From Pseudomonadota bacterium (GTDB lineage: Bacteria > Pseudomonadota > Alphaproteobacteria > Rhizobiales > Rhizobiaceae), in contig JAEYXI010000615.1 in assembly GCA_023428515.1 (NCBI GenBank), forward strand, positions 1 to 5,135: a stretch of DNA of 5,135 nt, written 5' to 3'. The position numbers and the translations under genes were made by a program. The notes beneath the pieces are model-generated. The model ran no database searches. It saw nothing but the letters and a program-made list of their open reading frames with translations, and was not told the DNA's origin. Below, in pieces: positions 1 to 4,978 of the stretch. Position 1 is the stretch's first letter; every line of letters begins with the position of its first letter.

Positions 1-571
1 ACAAATATATATTGCCGAGCCCGGCGTTCAGCGTATGGTCGAGGTGCGCCGCCTTCAGCGGCGCTCGTCTGCCGCGCAGGAGGTCGGAGAGCAGCCTGCC
101 GTCGAGCGCGTTGCCGGTTGGCTCGACGCCGAGGTCGGCGAGCATCGGGTGTTCGTTCCTCTCGTCGGCGAACAGCATGAAGCCGAAGCGGCGGGGGTCG
201 TTGAAGACGACCTTCGATTTCTTGCCGCGCGGCGAGGCTAGATGGAAGACGACGTGATCATGCGAGGCGGCCTTCGAGCGCTCGTGATGGAAGACGCCCG
301 GCATCGAGGCGCCGTCCTCCTCCTCGATGCGGAAGGATCCGGACATGCCGAGATGGCAGATCAGCAGCGGCCCGCCCTCGATCGCGGCGGTCAGGTATTT
401 CGCGCGCCGGCCGAGCGACACGATCCTTTTGCCGGAGAGTCGTTTGGCGAAGTCGGGCGGGAACGGAAAACGCAAATCCGGCCGTCGCGCCTCGATCAAG
501 ACGATGCGGGCGCCTTCCATGACCGGCTGCAGCCCACGCCTGACCGTCTCGACTTCGGGTAGCTCAGGCAT
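1..571 (-). CDS. mutM: Formamidopyrimidine-DNA glycosylase (MutM/Fpg), N-terminal 190 residues, cut by the left window edge
   Basis: A bifunctional base-excision-repair enzyme: it removes 8-oxoguanine and ring-opened purines from DNA and then nicks the strand by beta/delta elimination. The protein begins [14 protein letters not shown], the family hallmark. Pro2 becomes the N-terminal nucleophile once Met is removed, and Glu3 is catalytic. Lys58 in RRAKYL is the conserved lysine of the N-terminal domain. HLGMSG (73-78) supplies the void-filling Met, and NDPRRFG (124-130) supplies the Arg/Phe that fill the helix after base flipping. The visible part ends at GLGNIY (184-189), the start of the DNA-binding helix-two-turn-helix. 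About 100 more residues, including the C-terminal zinc finger, lie outside. The start is fixed by the hallmark N-terminus. It has no clear Shine-Dalgarno and lies one base after the deoB stop (TGATATG), suggesting translation by re-initiation. The stretch just before GNIY ([10 protein letters not shown]) is a little unlike the usual family wording; the motif itself is intact. The family assignment is very secure. Confidence 0.96.
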   Translation of the reverse strand, partial: MPELPEVETVRRGLQPVMEGARIVLIEARRPDLRFPFPPDFAKRLSGKRIVSLGRRAKYLTAAIEGGPLLICHLGMSGSFRIEEEDGASMPGVFHHERSKAASHDHVVFHLASPRGKKSKVVFNDPRRFGFMLFADERNEHPMLADLGVEPTGNALDGRLLSDLLRGRRAPLKAAHLDHTLNAGLGNIYL

Positions 572-572
572 A

Positions 573-1802
573 TCAGGAGATCATCTTCAAGAACGAGGAA
601 CCGTGGCGGCCGGGTGGCAGGCCGAGATGCTCGGCGACCGTCTCGCCTATGTCGGCGAATGTGCCGCGCAGCCCTACATCGCCGCCGGTCAGGCCAGGGG
701 CGATACCGATGACCGGTATGCGCTCGCGGGTATGGTCGGTGCCGGGCCAGGAAGGATCATTGCCGTGGTCGGCGGTCAGGATCAGCATGTCGCCTGGCAG
801 CAGGCGCGCGATCGCTTCGGGGAGACGGGCGTCGAATGCCTCGAGCGCCCAAGCGTAGCCGGCGACGTCACGCCGGTGACCGAACTCCGTGTCGAAGTCG
901 ACGAAGTTGGCGAACACCAGGTCGCCGTCCCCGGCCTCCGTCATTGCCTCCAGCGCCTTGTCGAACATCTCCATGTTGCCGACACCCTTGCGCACCTCCG
1001 AAATGCCGCGATGCGCGAAGATGTCGCCGATCTTGCCGACCGCGATCACCCTGCTGCCGCGCTCGGTCAGCCGGTCAAGCAGGGTGGGTTCGGGCGGCGG
1101 CGTCGCGAAATCCTTGCGGTTCGGCGTTCGCTGGAACGCGTCGTTTGTTTCCCCGACGAAGGGACGCGCGATGATGCGGCCGATGTTCAGCGGATCGGCA
1201 AGCTTCCTTACGATCTTGCAGAGATCATAGAGCCGCTCGAGCCCGAAATGCGTCTCATGCGCGGCGATTTGGATGACGGAGTCGGCGGAGGTGTAGAAGA
1301 TCGGCTTGCCGGTCCGGATATGCTCCTCGCCGAACTTCTCGATGATCTCGGTGCCCGATGCATGACAGTCGCCGAGTATGCCGGGCAGCTTGCCTTCGCG
1401 GATGATCGCCTCGGTCAGTTCGGCGGGGAACGTCGGAACCGTCCTTGGGAAATAGCCCCATTCGAAGGGCACCGGCAGGCCGGCGATCTCCCAGTGGCCT
1501 GACGGCGTATCCTTGCCCGACGAGATTTCCTGCGCGGCGCCATGGAAGGCCGAAGCGCGAGGAGGTGTGACGACGTCAAGGCCGGTGTAGCCCGCGGTCG
1601 CGACCGCCTGGCCGAGACCGAGCGACATCATGTTGGGCAGGTTGAGCGGCCCCTGCCGCAATCCCTCGCGATCCGCCAGGCCGGCGGCGCACTGTTCGGC
1701 GATGTGGCCGAACGTGTTCGCGCCGGCGTCGCCGAAACGCGCCGCATCCTCGGCTCCACCGATGCCGAATGAATCGAGGACGAACAGGAACGCACGCGAC
1801 AT
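573..1802 (-). CDS. deoB: Phosphopentomutase DeoB
   Basis: A cytosolic alkaline-phosphatase-superfamily enzyme that interconverts (deoxy)ribose-1-phosphate and (deoxy)ribose-5-phosphate, the step linking nucleoside phosphorolysis to central carbon metabolism. At 409 residues it is close to the usual length of about 400. The two-metal site reads cleanly: Asp10 in [10 protein letters not shown], Asp304 and His309 in DFDTEFGH, Asp345-His346 in TADHGNDP, and His357 in [10 protein letters not shown]. The spacings (5 residues D to H, 11 residues H to H) match the characterised Bacillus enzyme. Thr99 in [10 protein letters not shown] is the activated, phosphorylated threonine. The cap domain lies between these motifs. 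The N-terminus [16 protein letters not shown] fits the family, so the ATG at 1802 is taken, although only a poor ribosome site precedes it. It is the upstream gene of a pair with mutM and divergent from the binding-protein gene, which starts 90 bases away. No regulator or DeoR-type operator was recognised. No key residue is missing. Confidence 0.97.
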   Translation of the reverse strand: MSRAFLFVLDSFGIGGAEDAARFGDAGANTFGHIAEQCAAGLADREGLRQGPLNLPNMMSLGLGQAVATAGYTGLDVVTPPRASAFHGAAQEISSGKDTPSGHWEIAGLPVPFEWGYFPRTVPTFPAELTEAIIREGKLPGILGDCHASGTEIIEKFGEEHIRTGKPIFYTSADSVIQIAAHETHFGLERLYDLCKIVRKLADPLNIGRIIARPFVGETNDAFQRTPNRKDFATPPPEPTLLDRLTERGSRVIAVGKIGDIFAHRGISEVRKGVGNMEMFDKALEAMTEAGDGDLVFANFVDFDTEFGHRRDVAGYAWALEAFDARLPEAIARLLPGDMLILTADHGNDPSWPGTDHTRERIPVIGIAPGLTGGDVGLRGTFADIGETVAEHLGLPPGRHGSSFLKMIS

Positions 1803-1892
1803 TGGATAAGTGTTGGCTCGTGTTGCCGGACTGGTTGGCCAGACATAGGTTTTGCCATGGACATTGGCAATTCGGAAGATAGGCGCCGCCCA

Positions 1893-2819
1893 ATGCTGAC
1901 ACCGGCAAGGCTGGCGGGCGTGGCGTTATTCATTGTGGCTACCGGCCTCGCGGTGCCGGCCTGCGCCGACTGGCGCGAGGAGATCGGCACGTTCAGGGTA
2001 GGCGTCGTTGCCGAGCCAGGTGCCGGCAACACGATCGCCGGCCTCGCCGAACTCAACGACGCCTTCACCAAGGCGCTTGGGCTGAAGGTCGAGTTCTTCG
2101 TCGCCCGCAGCTATTCCACCTTGATCGACGCACAGGCTTCGTCACGCATCGATTATGCTGTCTACAGCGCCTCGGCCTATGCATCCGCCTACCGGCGTTG
2201 CGAGTGCGTGGAGCCGCTGGTGGCCCCGACCGGTGAGGACGGGTCGATCGGCATCCACTCGGTGCTGATCGCCAGGGGTGGCCGCGTGGCTTCGATCGAA
2301 GACCTGGCCGGACGCCGCATCGCGCTTCTGCCTGCCGACAGCATCGCCGGCCATCAATTGCCGCTCGCCGCGCTCCGTCCTGCCGGCAAGCCGCTCAGCG
2401 GCACGGAGACCTTTTTCGTGAAGGCGGGCTCGGCCGAAGTTGCCGAGGCTATGCTTGCCGAGGGCAGCGTCGACGCGGTCTTCGGCTGGGCGCCTGCCGC
2501 GCCTCCCGGCGCGCCGGAGATCGAAGGTGGCACGATCGCGCGGCTGGTCGAGGCCGGGGTCGACCGCGCCGCGCTCTCCATCGTCTGGCGGTCGGACGTG
2601 CTCCGCTACGGACCGCACGCGGTGTCGAGCGATCTCGATCCGGAGCCGAGGCGGCGCCTGACGGCCTTCCTGACGGGGCTGAAGGAGGCGAATCCGGACC
2701 TGTACGAGCGGTTGGAGACGCATCATCTGGGCGGCTTCACGACCGCTTCGACGGCGGACTACGATACGGCGGTCGACATGATCAGCGCGCTGGCCGAAGC
2801 ACCGTCGCCAGTGCAATGA
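1893..2819 (+). CDS. PhnD-like periplasmic substrate-binding protein, stand-alone
   Basis: A secreted type-2 periplasmic-binding-fold protein of 308 residues, of the PhnD/SsuA/transferrin-like group that binds phosphonate, phosphite or other small anions for ABC uptake. The signal peptide is residues 1-25 (MLTPAR, hydrophobic 8-22, cleavage after ACA before DWREE). A Cys at 24 raises a lipoprotein alternative, but VPAC is a poor lipobox. The mature part opens with the first strand FRVGVV (34-39), then [16 protein letters not shown], the ligand-proximal SYSTLIDA, and [34 protein letters not shown] (135-154) corresponds to the family's 'dLkGkrva...dStSG' turn, and VDAVFGW follows at 193-199. 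C103 and C105 form a CxC. I chose the ATG at 1893 because the signal peptide starts there; an in-frame ATG at 1857 would add 12 polar residues. Both ribosome sites are weak. No permease or ATPase gene adjoins it, and both neighbours are on the other strand, so the ligand and partner are unknown. The family call is good; the substrate is open. Confidence 0.85.
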   Translation: MLTPARLAGVALFIVATGLAVPACADWREEIGTFRVGVVAEPGAGNTIAGLAELNDAFTKALGLKVEFFVARSYSTLIDAQASSRIDYAVYSASAYASAYRRCECVEPLVAPTGEDGSIGIHSVLIARGGRVASIEDLAGRRIALLPADSIAGHQLPLAALRPAGKPLSGTETFFVKAGSAEVAEAMLAEGSVDAVFGWAPAAPPGAPEIEGGTIARLVEAGVDRAALSIVWRSDVLRYGPHAVSSDLDPEPRRRLTAFLTGLKEANPDLYERLETHHLGGFTTASTADYDTAVDMISALAEAPSPVQ

Positions 2820-2832
2820 TCGTCCGCGATCA
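2817..2832. terminator. Small perfect hairpin spanning both stop codons of two convergent genes
   Basis: TGATCG (2817-2822) and CGATCA (2827-2832) pair perfectly around a 4-base loop, TCCG on the plus strand, which is a UNCG-type loop in RNA. The plus-strand TGA stop of the binding-protein gene and the minus-strand TGA stop of the TadE-like gene are the two outer arms. The position suits a bidirectional transcription end or a barrier to convergent read-through. The stem is only 6 bp and no T-run follows on either strand, so it is not a canonical intrinsic terminator. Its role is inferred. Confidence 0.35.
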
Positions 2833-3438
2833 ATAGCAGTTGTCGCAGGGGATGGTCGTGCTCATGCGCGGCCTGAGATAGTAGGTCTCTTTCATCGAGA
2901 TGCCGTCGAAGGCCGAAGCCAGCCCGAGCGTGCTCTTGGCGGACGCCACCCAGGTGATGATCGGCTCGTATTCGAGCGAGCTTTCCGCACGGATTAGGAA
3001 ACTGCCCTCGATCCGGAGGGTCGGGGGCAGATCGGTGACTGGTTTGTCCTTCGCATCACCAACCTGGGGTGTTCCTTCGACGAGCTTTCTCGACCAGACG
3101 ACCCTCGCCGTGGATTCGTCGACAACCTCGATCGCCGTGATGGTGATGTCCGGTTGGCTGCGATTGTATGGCTGCAGCGTCGCTTCGCCGATGCGCATGA
3201 TGGCTTCGAGTTCATCCTTGGACATCGTCTGCTGCTGCGTGACGAGGTCGGCGACCATGCTGCCGACGCGGCCGACCCTCTTGTTGGTCTCGATTGCCTG
3301 GGCGACTTCCATGGTCACGAAATAGAGGCAGAGCAGCAGCGGCACGATAAGCGCGAACTCGAGCGCCGCCACGCCGCTTCGGTCGTGAAGCAGCCGCTTC
3401 ACCCGGTTCCCGAACTGTGCCCCCGCACCTGCAGACAT
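2830..3438 (-). CDS. TadE-like minor pseudopilin (second of two)
   Basis: A 202-residue membrane-anchored pseudopilin of the TadE/TadG family, expected to help assemble or prime the Flp pilus from the inner membrane or periplasm. A basic leader (NRVKRLLHDRSG) ends at Gly22, and the mature part would begin VAALEFAL, with the class IVb Glu at +5 (E27) and a hydrophobic segment at about 27-46. The rest is a periplasmic domain with a heptad-like stretch (about 50-85), DITITAIEVVDE (97-108) and YYLRPRMSTTIP near the end. It closes with CDNCY, a terminal C-x2-C pair. The ATG at 3438 is chosen because AAGG at 3450-3447 sits 8 bases upstream and because the leader has normal length. Opening further upstream at 3588 would add 50 residues overlapping the preceding gene in another frame. 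It lies 41 bases after that gene and is very probably co-transcribed with it. The pseudopilin call is firm; its exact role (TadE, TadF or another paralogue) is not. Confidence 0.88.
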   Translation of the reverse strand: MSAGAGAQFGNRVKRLLHDRSGVAALEFALIVPLLLCLYFVTMEVAQAIETNKRVGRVGSMVADLVTQQQTMSKDELEAIMRIGEATLQPYNRSQPDITITAIEVVDESTARVVWSRKLVEGTPQVGDAKDKPVTDLPPTLRIEGSFLIRAESSLEYEPIITWVASAKSTLGLASAFDGISMKETYYLRPRMSTTIPCDNCY

Positions 3439-3446
3439 GTCATGTA

Positions 3447-3468
3447 CCTTTCCCCGGTCTATGCCGGG
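3447..3468 (-). promoter_or_regulatory. Ribosome-binding site of the second TadE-like gene, overlapped by a short GC hairpin
   Basis: On the minus strand the run GGGGAAAGG (3455-3447) ends 8 bases before the ATG at 3438 and decides that start. Immediately upstream, CCCGG (3468-3464) can pair with CCGGG (3457-3453) around a 6-base loop, so the stem takes up the 5' G-run of the ribosome site but leaves AAAGG free. It could tune translation relative to the gene before it. The stem is 5 bp of G-C pairs, and its effect is inferred. Confidence 0.4.
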
Positions 3469-3479
3469 CGAAGCGTGTC

Positions 3480-4055
3480 TCAATCGTCGAACGGCTCGTT
3501 CTTCCAGGTGACCGACGCGAAATGCAGAGTCTTGCTGCCTTCGAGATTCGTGACGAGCTTTGACATGAAGTCGGTGATGACCGGCCATCTGTAGAAGACG
3601 CGGAGCATGTTTATCGACATCGATTCTCCGGGTGTCGGAGGATAGAAACCCGTCGTGTCGATATCCCCGTCCTTGAGCTTGATGCGGACCGCCGCCGCCT
3701 GGGCGAAAGTGTCATACTTATGCAGGTCCACCTCGAGCGAGACCACGCAGGTCGTCGGAGAGACCAGGATGTCGAGCCTGTCGCAAATCTTCTGCTTGAG
3801 AGCATCCGCCGCAAGGTCCGGGCCAGGTTTGAGCTGTCCGGTGCGGATCTGGCGTGCGACGTCGTCGGTGATGTTCGACAGGAGTTGCTGGCCGGCGAAC
3901 GAGATGCAGGTCTCGAGGATGGCGAAGACCAGGATCGCGAATGGGATCGACAGCAGCGCGAACTCGATCGCCGTGCTGCCGCTGCGGTTGCGCAGGAAGC
4001 GCGCGAGAAAACTCTGCCGGCGCCCTTTCTGGGTCGGTTCGGATTGCGTGCACAT
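3480..4055 (-). CDS. TadE-like minor pseudopilin (first of two)
   Basis: A 191-residue membrane-anchored pseudopilin of the TadE family. The cytoplasmic leader is basic (QKGRRQSFLARFLRNRSG) and ends at Gly26. Prepilin-peptidase cleavage would leave STAIEFALLSIPFAILVFAILE, with Glu31 at +5 and a membrane helix at about 30-52. The periplasmic part holds GQQLLSNITDDVARQIRTGQ (55-74), a Cys pair at 91 and 103 (KQKICDRLDIL... TTCVVSLEVDL) of the spacing often seen in TadE proteins and perhaps a disulphide, and RVFYRWPVI (152-160), a typical TadE signature. The C-terminus is acidic (NEPFDD). The ATG at 4055 is preceded by a weak G-rich ribosome site (GGGGG, about 8 bases upstream). It is the first gene of a two-gene minus-strand unit with the other TadE-like gene, 177 bases after the secretin-domain gene. 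A CtrA-like box about 100 bases upstream suggests it may have its own promoter. Confidence 0.9.
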   Translation of the reverse strand: MCTQSEPTQKGRRQSFLARFLRNRSGSTAIEFALLSIPFAILVFAILETCISFAGQQLLSNITDDVARQIRTGQLKPGPDLAADALKQKICDRLDILVSPTTCVVSLEVDLHKYDTFAQAAAVRIKLKDGDIDTTGFYPPTPGESMSINMLRVFYRWPVITDFMSKLVTNLEGSKTLHFASVTWKNEPFDD

Positions 4056-4152
4056 GTCTGGCCCCCGCCGATCCTGATGCGATATCGGGAGGACGCTACG
4101 ACATTCCGGTTGAGGCCGCGTTTTGCTGACAGGCGCAATTGTCGCGACTGCT

Positions 4153-4167
4153 TTTACGTGGCGTTAA
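4153..4167 (-). promoter_or_regulatory. CtrA-like box upstream of the TadE-like pair
   Basis: On the minus strand the site reads TTAA-CGCCACG-TAAA. This is 7 of 8 fixed bases of the alphaproteobacterial CtrA box TTAA-N7-TTAA, and the first half continues as TTAAC as in the consensus. It lies about 100 bases before the ATG at 4055. One copy alone could be chance; its weight comes from similar sites in front of the two other pilus units. No -10 element could be assigned. Confidence 0.35.
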
Positions 4168-4206
4168 TTGTCACGCTGGGGGCAGGCGCGTTTGCTGCTT
4201 GAGCAA

Positions 4207-4230
4207 TTCCGGGATTCGAACAAACCGGAA
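4207..4230 (-). terminator. Stem-loop just after the secretin-domain gene
   Basis: TTCCGG (4207-4212) and CCGGAA (4225-4230) form a perfect 6-bp stem around a 12-base loop, beginning 3 bases past the stop of the minus-strand gene that ends at 4233. The loop contains the palindrome TTCGAA. No T-run follows on the minus strand, so this is at best a weak terminator or an mRNA 3'-end stabiliser separating this gene from the TadE-like pair. Confidence 0.35.
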
Positions 4231-4232
4231 CG

Positions 4233-4640
4233 TTAGTTGCCCATTTCCTGCTCGGACTGGCGCTCGGCGTCGGTCTTGTAGGAGCTTTCGCAGAAGGGCG
4301 TGCAGGACAGCGTCTGCACCGCCGCGCGCCTGTATATCCGGAGCGTCGAGGCGGTCGAGCGGCTGACGATCACCTGCTCGTCGATGATCGGCGCGCCGGT
4401 ATCGTCGAGGATGACGAGGTTGGTGACCCCGAAACCCTTGCCGGTCAGCACTACGGTCGAGGCGTCCTGGACCGAGGCGTCTGCGATCTCCGGATTGCCG
4501 ATGACGATGGTGTCGGCCGCGCGCGACAGTTTGACGATCTTGGCCTGGTTCATCGTCACCTCGATGCCTTCCGCAAGCGCGGGCATCGCCGTCGAGGCGA
4601 TCAGGAATGCGAGTCCGAGGGACAAACCATGCTTCGCCAT
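4233..4640 (-). CDS. Secreted stand-alone pilus/secretin N-terminal-domain protein
   Basis: A 135-residue exported protein. The signal peptide is residues 1-23 (MAKHGLSLGLAFLIASTAMPALA, cleaved after ALA). Residues 24 to about 100 match the short domain at the N-terminus of CpaC/PilQ/type II-III secretins (T2SS-T3SS_pil_N type). It begins with IEVTMNQAKIVKLSRAADTIVIGNPEIADASV, continues with VVLTGKGFGVTNLVILDD and ends near QVIVSRS. In CpaC this is followed by the membrane-embedded secretin barrel; here the protein simply stops, after a tail with C113-TPF-C117 and a polar end (KTDAERQSEQEMGN). It therefore cannot form a pore itself and more likely binds the periplasmic vestibule or a pilotin-like partner of the real secretin, which is inference. 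GGAGAG lies 4 bases before the ATG at 4640. It is divergent from the Flp pilin gene and upstream of the TadE-like pair. The domain call is good; the function is unknown. Confidence 0.85.
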   Translation of the reverse strand: MAKHGLSLGLAFLIASTAMPALAEGIEVTMNQAKIVKLSRAADTIVIGNPEIADASVQDASTVVLTGKGFGVTNLVILDDTGAPIIDEQVIVSRSTASTLRIYRRAAVQTLSCTPFCESSYKTDAERQSEQEMGN

Positions 4641-4685
4641 GCGGCTCTCCGACAGTCGAGTTCAACAGAAGATGAACGATATTGG

Positions 4686-4700
4686 TGAACCAAGGGTTAA
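4686..4700 (-). promoter_or_regulatory. CtrA-like box upstream of the secretin-domain gene
   Basis: On the minus strand this reads TTAA-CCCTTGG-TTCA, 7 of 8 fixed bases of TTAA-N7-TTAA, with the favoured TTAACC first half. It ends 45 bases before the ATG at 4640. An AT-rich AATATC (4683-4678) directly follows and could be a -10 element. That would place the box over or downstream of -35, where a bound regulator could repress rather than activate. Assignment is from motif only. Confidence 0.35.
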
Positions 4701-4818
4701 ACGGTCCGGAGCGGCGTCCCTGCCGGGTGCCGGGATGCTTCGCCGACACACTCTGCCGCACGCCTTGGAATCCGCGCGCCGCGTCCGCACGCGAGGGCAT
4801 GTCGGCGCCCGTCATCCG

Positions 4819-4833
4819 TTATCTTACCGTTAA
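4819..4833 (+). promoter_or_regulatory. CtrA-like box upstream of the Flp pilin gene
   Basis: The plus strand reads TTAT-CTTACCG-TTAA, 7 of 8 fixed bases of the CtrA box. It lies about 145 bases before the pilin ATG. The 3' half continues as TTAAGCC, and the same TTAAGCC recurs exactly 50 bases downstream at 4880-4886, so the two half-sites could lie on the same helix face. In Caulobacter the pilin gene is a known CtrA target; transfer to this genome is inference. Confidence 0.35.
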
Positions 4834-4871
4834 GCCAATTGCTGCTTCGCCCGGCGAAAGGATTCGGTAAG

Positions 4872-4898
4872 GCTCTTTCTTAAGCCGTTTGAAAGAGC
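4872..4898. repeat. Perfect 8-bp inverted repeat in the pilin leader region
   Basis: GCTCTTTC at 4872-4879 and GAAAGAGC at 4891-4898 are exact reverse complements separated by 11 bases that include the TTAAGCC half-site. The size and spacing fit either a dimeric repressor/activator operator straddling the -35 area or a 27-base hairpin if it is transcribed. It lies about 80 bases before the pilin start. The sequence shows the repeat; the function is not known. Confidence 0.5.
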
Positions 4899-4910
4899 TT
4901 CCTCCTAGAT
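4880..4910 (+). promoter_or_regulatory. Possible Flp pilin promoter
   Basis: CTAGAT at 4905-4910 resembles the alphaproteobacterial -10 (CTATAT-like). At the -35 distance there is no TTGAC but the half-site TTAAGCC (4880-4886), as expected for an activator-dependent promoter in which CtrA covers -35. It would start transcription near 4917, giving a leader of about 60 bases. This is weak evidence from a single element plus spacing. Confidence 0.25.
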
Positions 4911-4966
4911 TGCTGCCATCCGATCAACCGGTCACAGAAGTTGACGGAAGTGCTGTAACACGGAGT

Positions 4967-4971
4967 AGGAG
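4967..4971 (+). promoter_or_regulatory. Ribosome-binding site of the Flp pilin gene
   Basis: AGGAG at 4967-4971 lies 7 bases before the ATG at 4979. It is the strongest Shine-Dalgarno sequence in the window, which fits a highly expressed major pilin. Confidence 0.8.
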
Positions 4972-4978
4972 CTCTACC

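Larger units (their letters stand above)
4056..4232. other. 177-base gap between the secretin-domain gene and the TadE-like pair, with direct repeats
   Basis: No gene is seen here. It holds two short direct repeats: AATTGTCGCG at 4137-4146 against AATTGTCACG at 4166-4175 (one mismatch, 29 bases apart), and GCGTTTTGCTG at 4118-4128 against GCGTTTGCTG at 4188-4197. CAGGCGC also occurs twice (4130-4136 and 4183-4189). The gap is long enough for a separate promoter for the TadE-like pair, but I could not find a convincing -35/-10 pair. The repeats could be operator sites or remnants of a small duplication. Confidence 0.4.
4641..4978. other. 338-base divergent regulatory region between the secretin-domain gene and the Flp pilin gene
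   Basis: No credible gene lies here: the frames that are open either continue from neighbouring antisense frames or have no ribosome site. The region is clearly less GC-rich near its two ends than the genes. It contains two CtrA-like boxes, an 8-bp inverted repeat, a possible promoter and the pilin ribosome site, each listed separately. A GC-rich stretch at about 4700-4818 shows no structure I can support. No sigma-54 type GG-N10-GC promoter of the kind that drives Caulobacter pilA was recognised. Confidence 0.7.

Noticed and set aside
327..1502. A 391-codon open frame on the plus strand antisense to mutM and deoB
   Set aside because: It crosses two well-identified genes on the other strand, its protein has no recognisable domain, and it is a by-product of GC-rich third positions.
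1826..1845. CTGG-TTGG-CCAG mini-palindrome between deoB and the binding-protein gene
   Set aside because: Only 4 bp per arm; no match to a known nucleoside-repressor operator.
2142..2816. A 224-codon open frame on the minus strand antisense to the binding-protein gene
   Set aside because: Arg/Gly-rich antisense composition with no motif, while the plus strand gives a signal peptide and binding-protein motifs.
3439..3588. A 50-residue N-terminal extension of the second TadE-like protein
   Set aside because: It overlaps the preceding gene out of frame, is polar and His/Arg-rich, and would bury the pseudopilin leader; the ATG at 3438 has its own ribosome site.
4171..4815. A 214-codon minus-strand frame covering the secretin-domain gene and part of the divergent region
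   Set aside because: Out of frame with the recognised domain protein, Arg-rich, and without a ribosome site or signal peptide.
4300..4833. A 177-codon plus-strand frame, including a possible 32-codon small protein from 4737
   Set aside because: Mostly antisense to the secretin-domain gene; the short in-frame piece has no ribosome site and ends inside a candidate regulatory box.
4924..4944. TCAAC-N11-GTTGA inverted repeat before the pilin ribosome site
   Set aside because: Only 5 bp with a long loop; too likely by chance to list as a feature.
4942..4965. TTGACG as a -35 element close to the pilin start
   Set aside because: No -10 sequence lies at a workable distance, and transcription would begin at or past the ribosome site.
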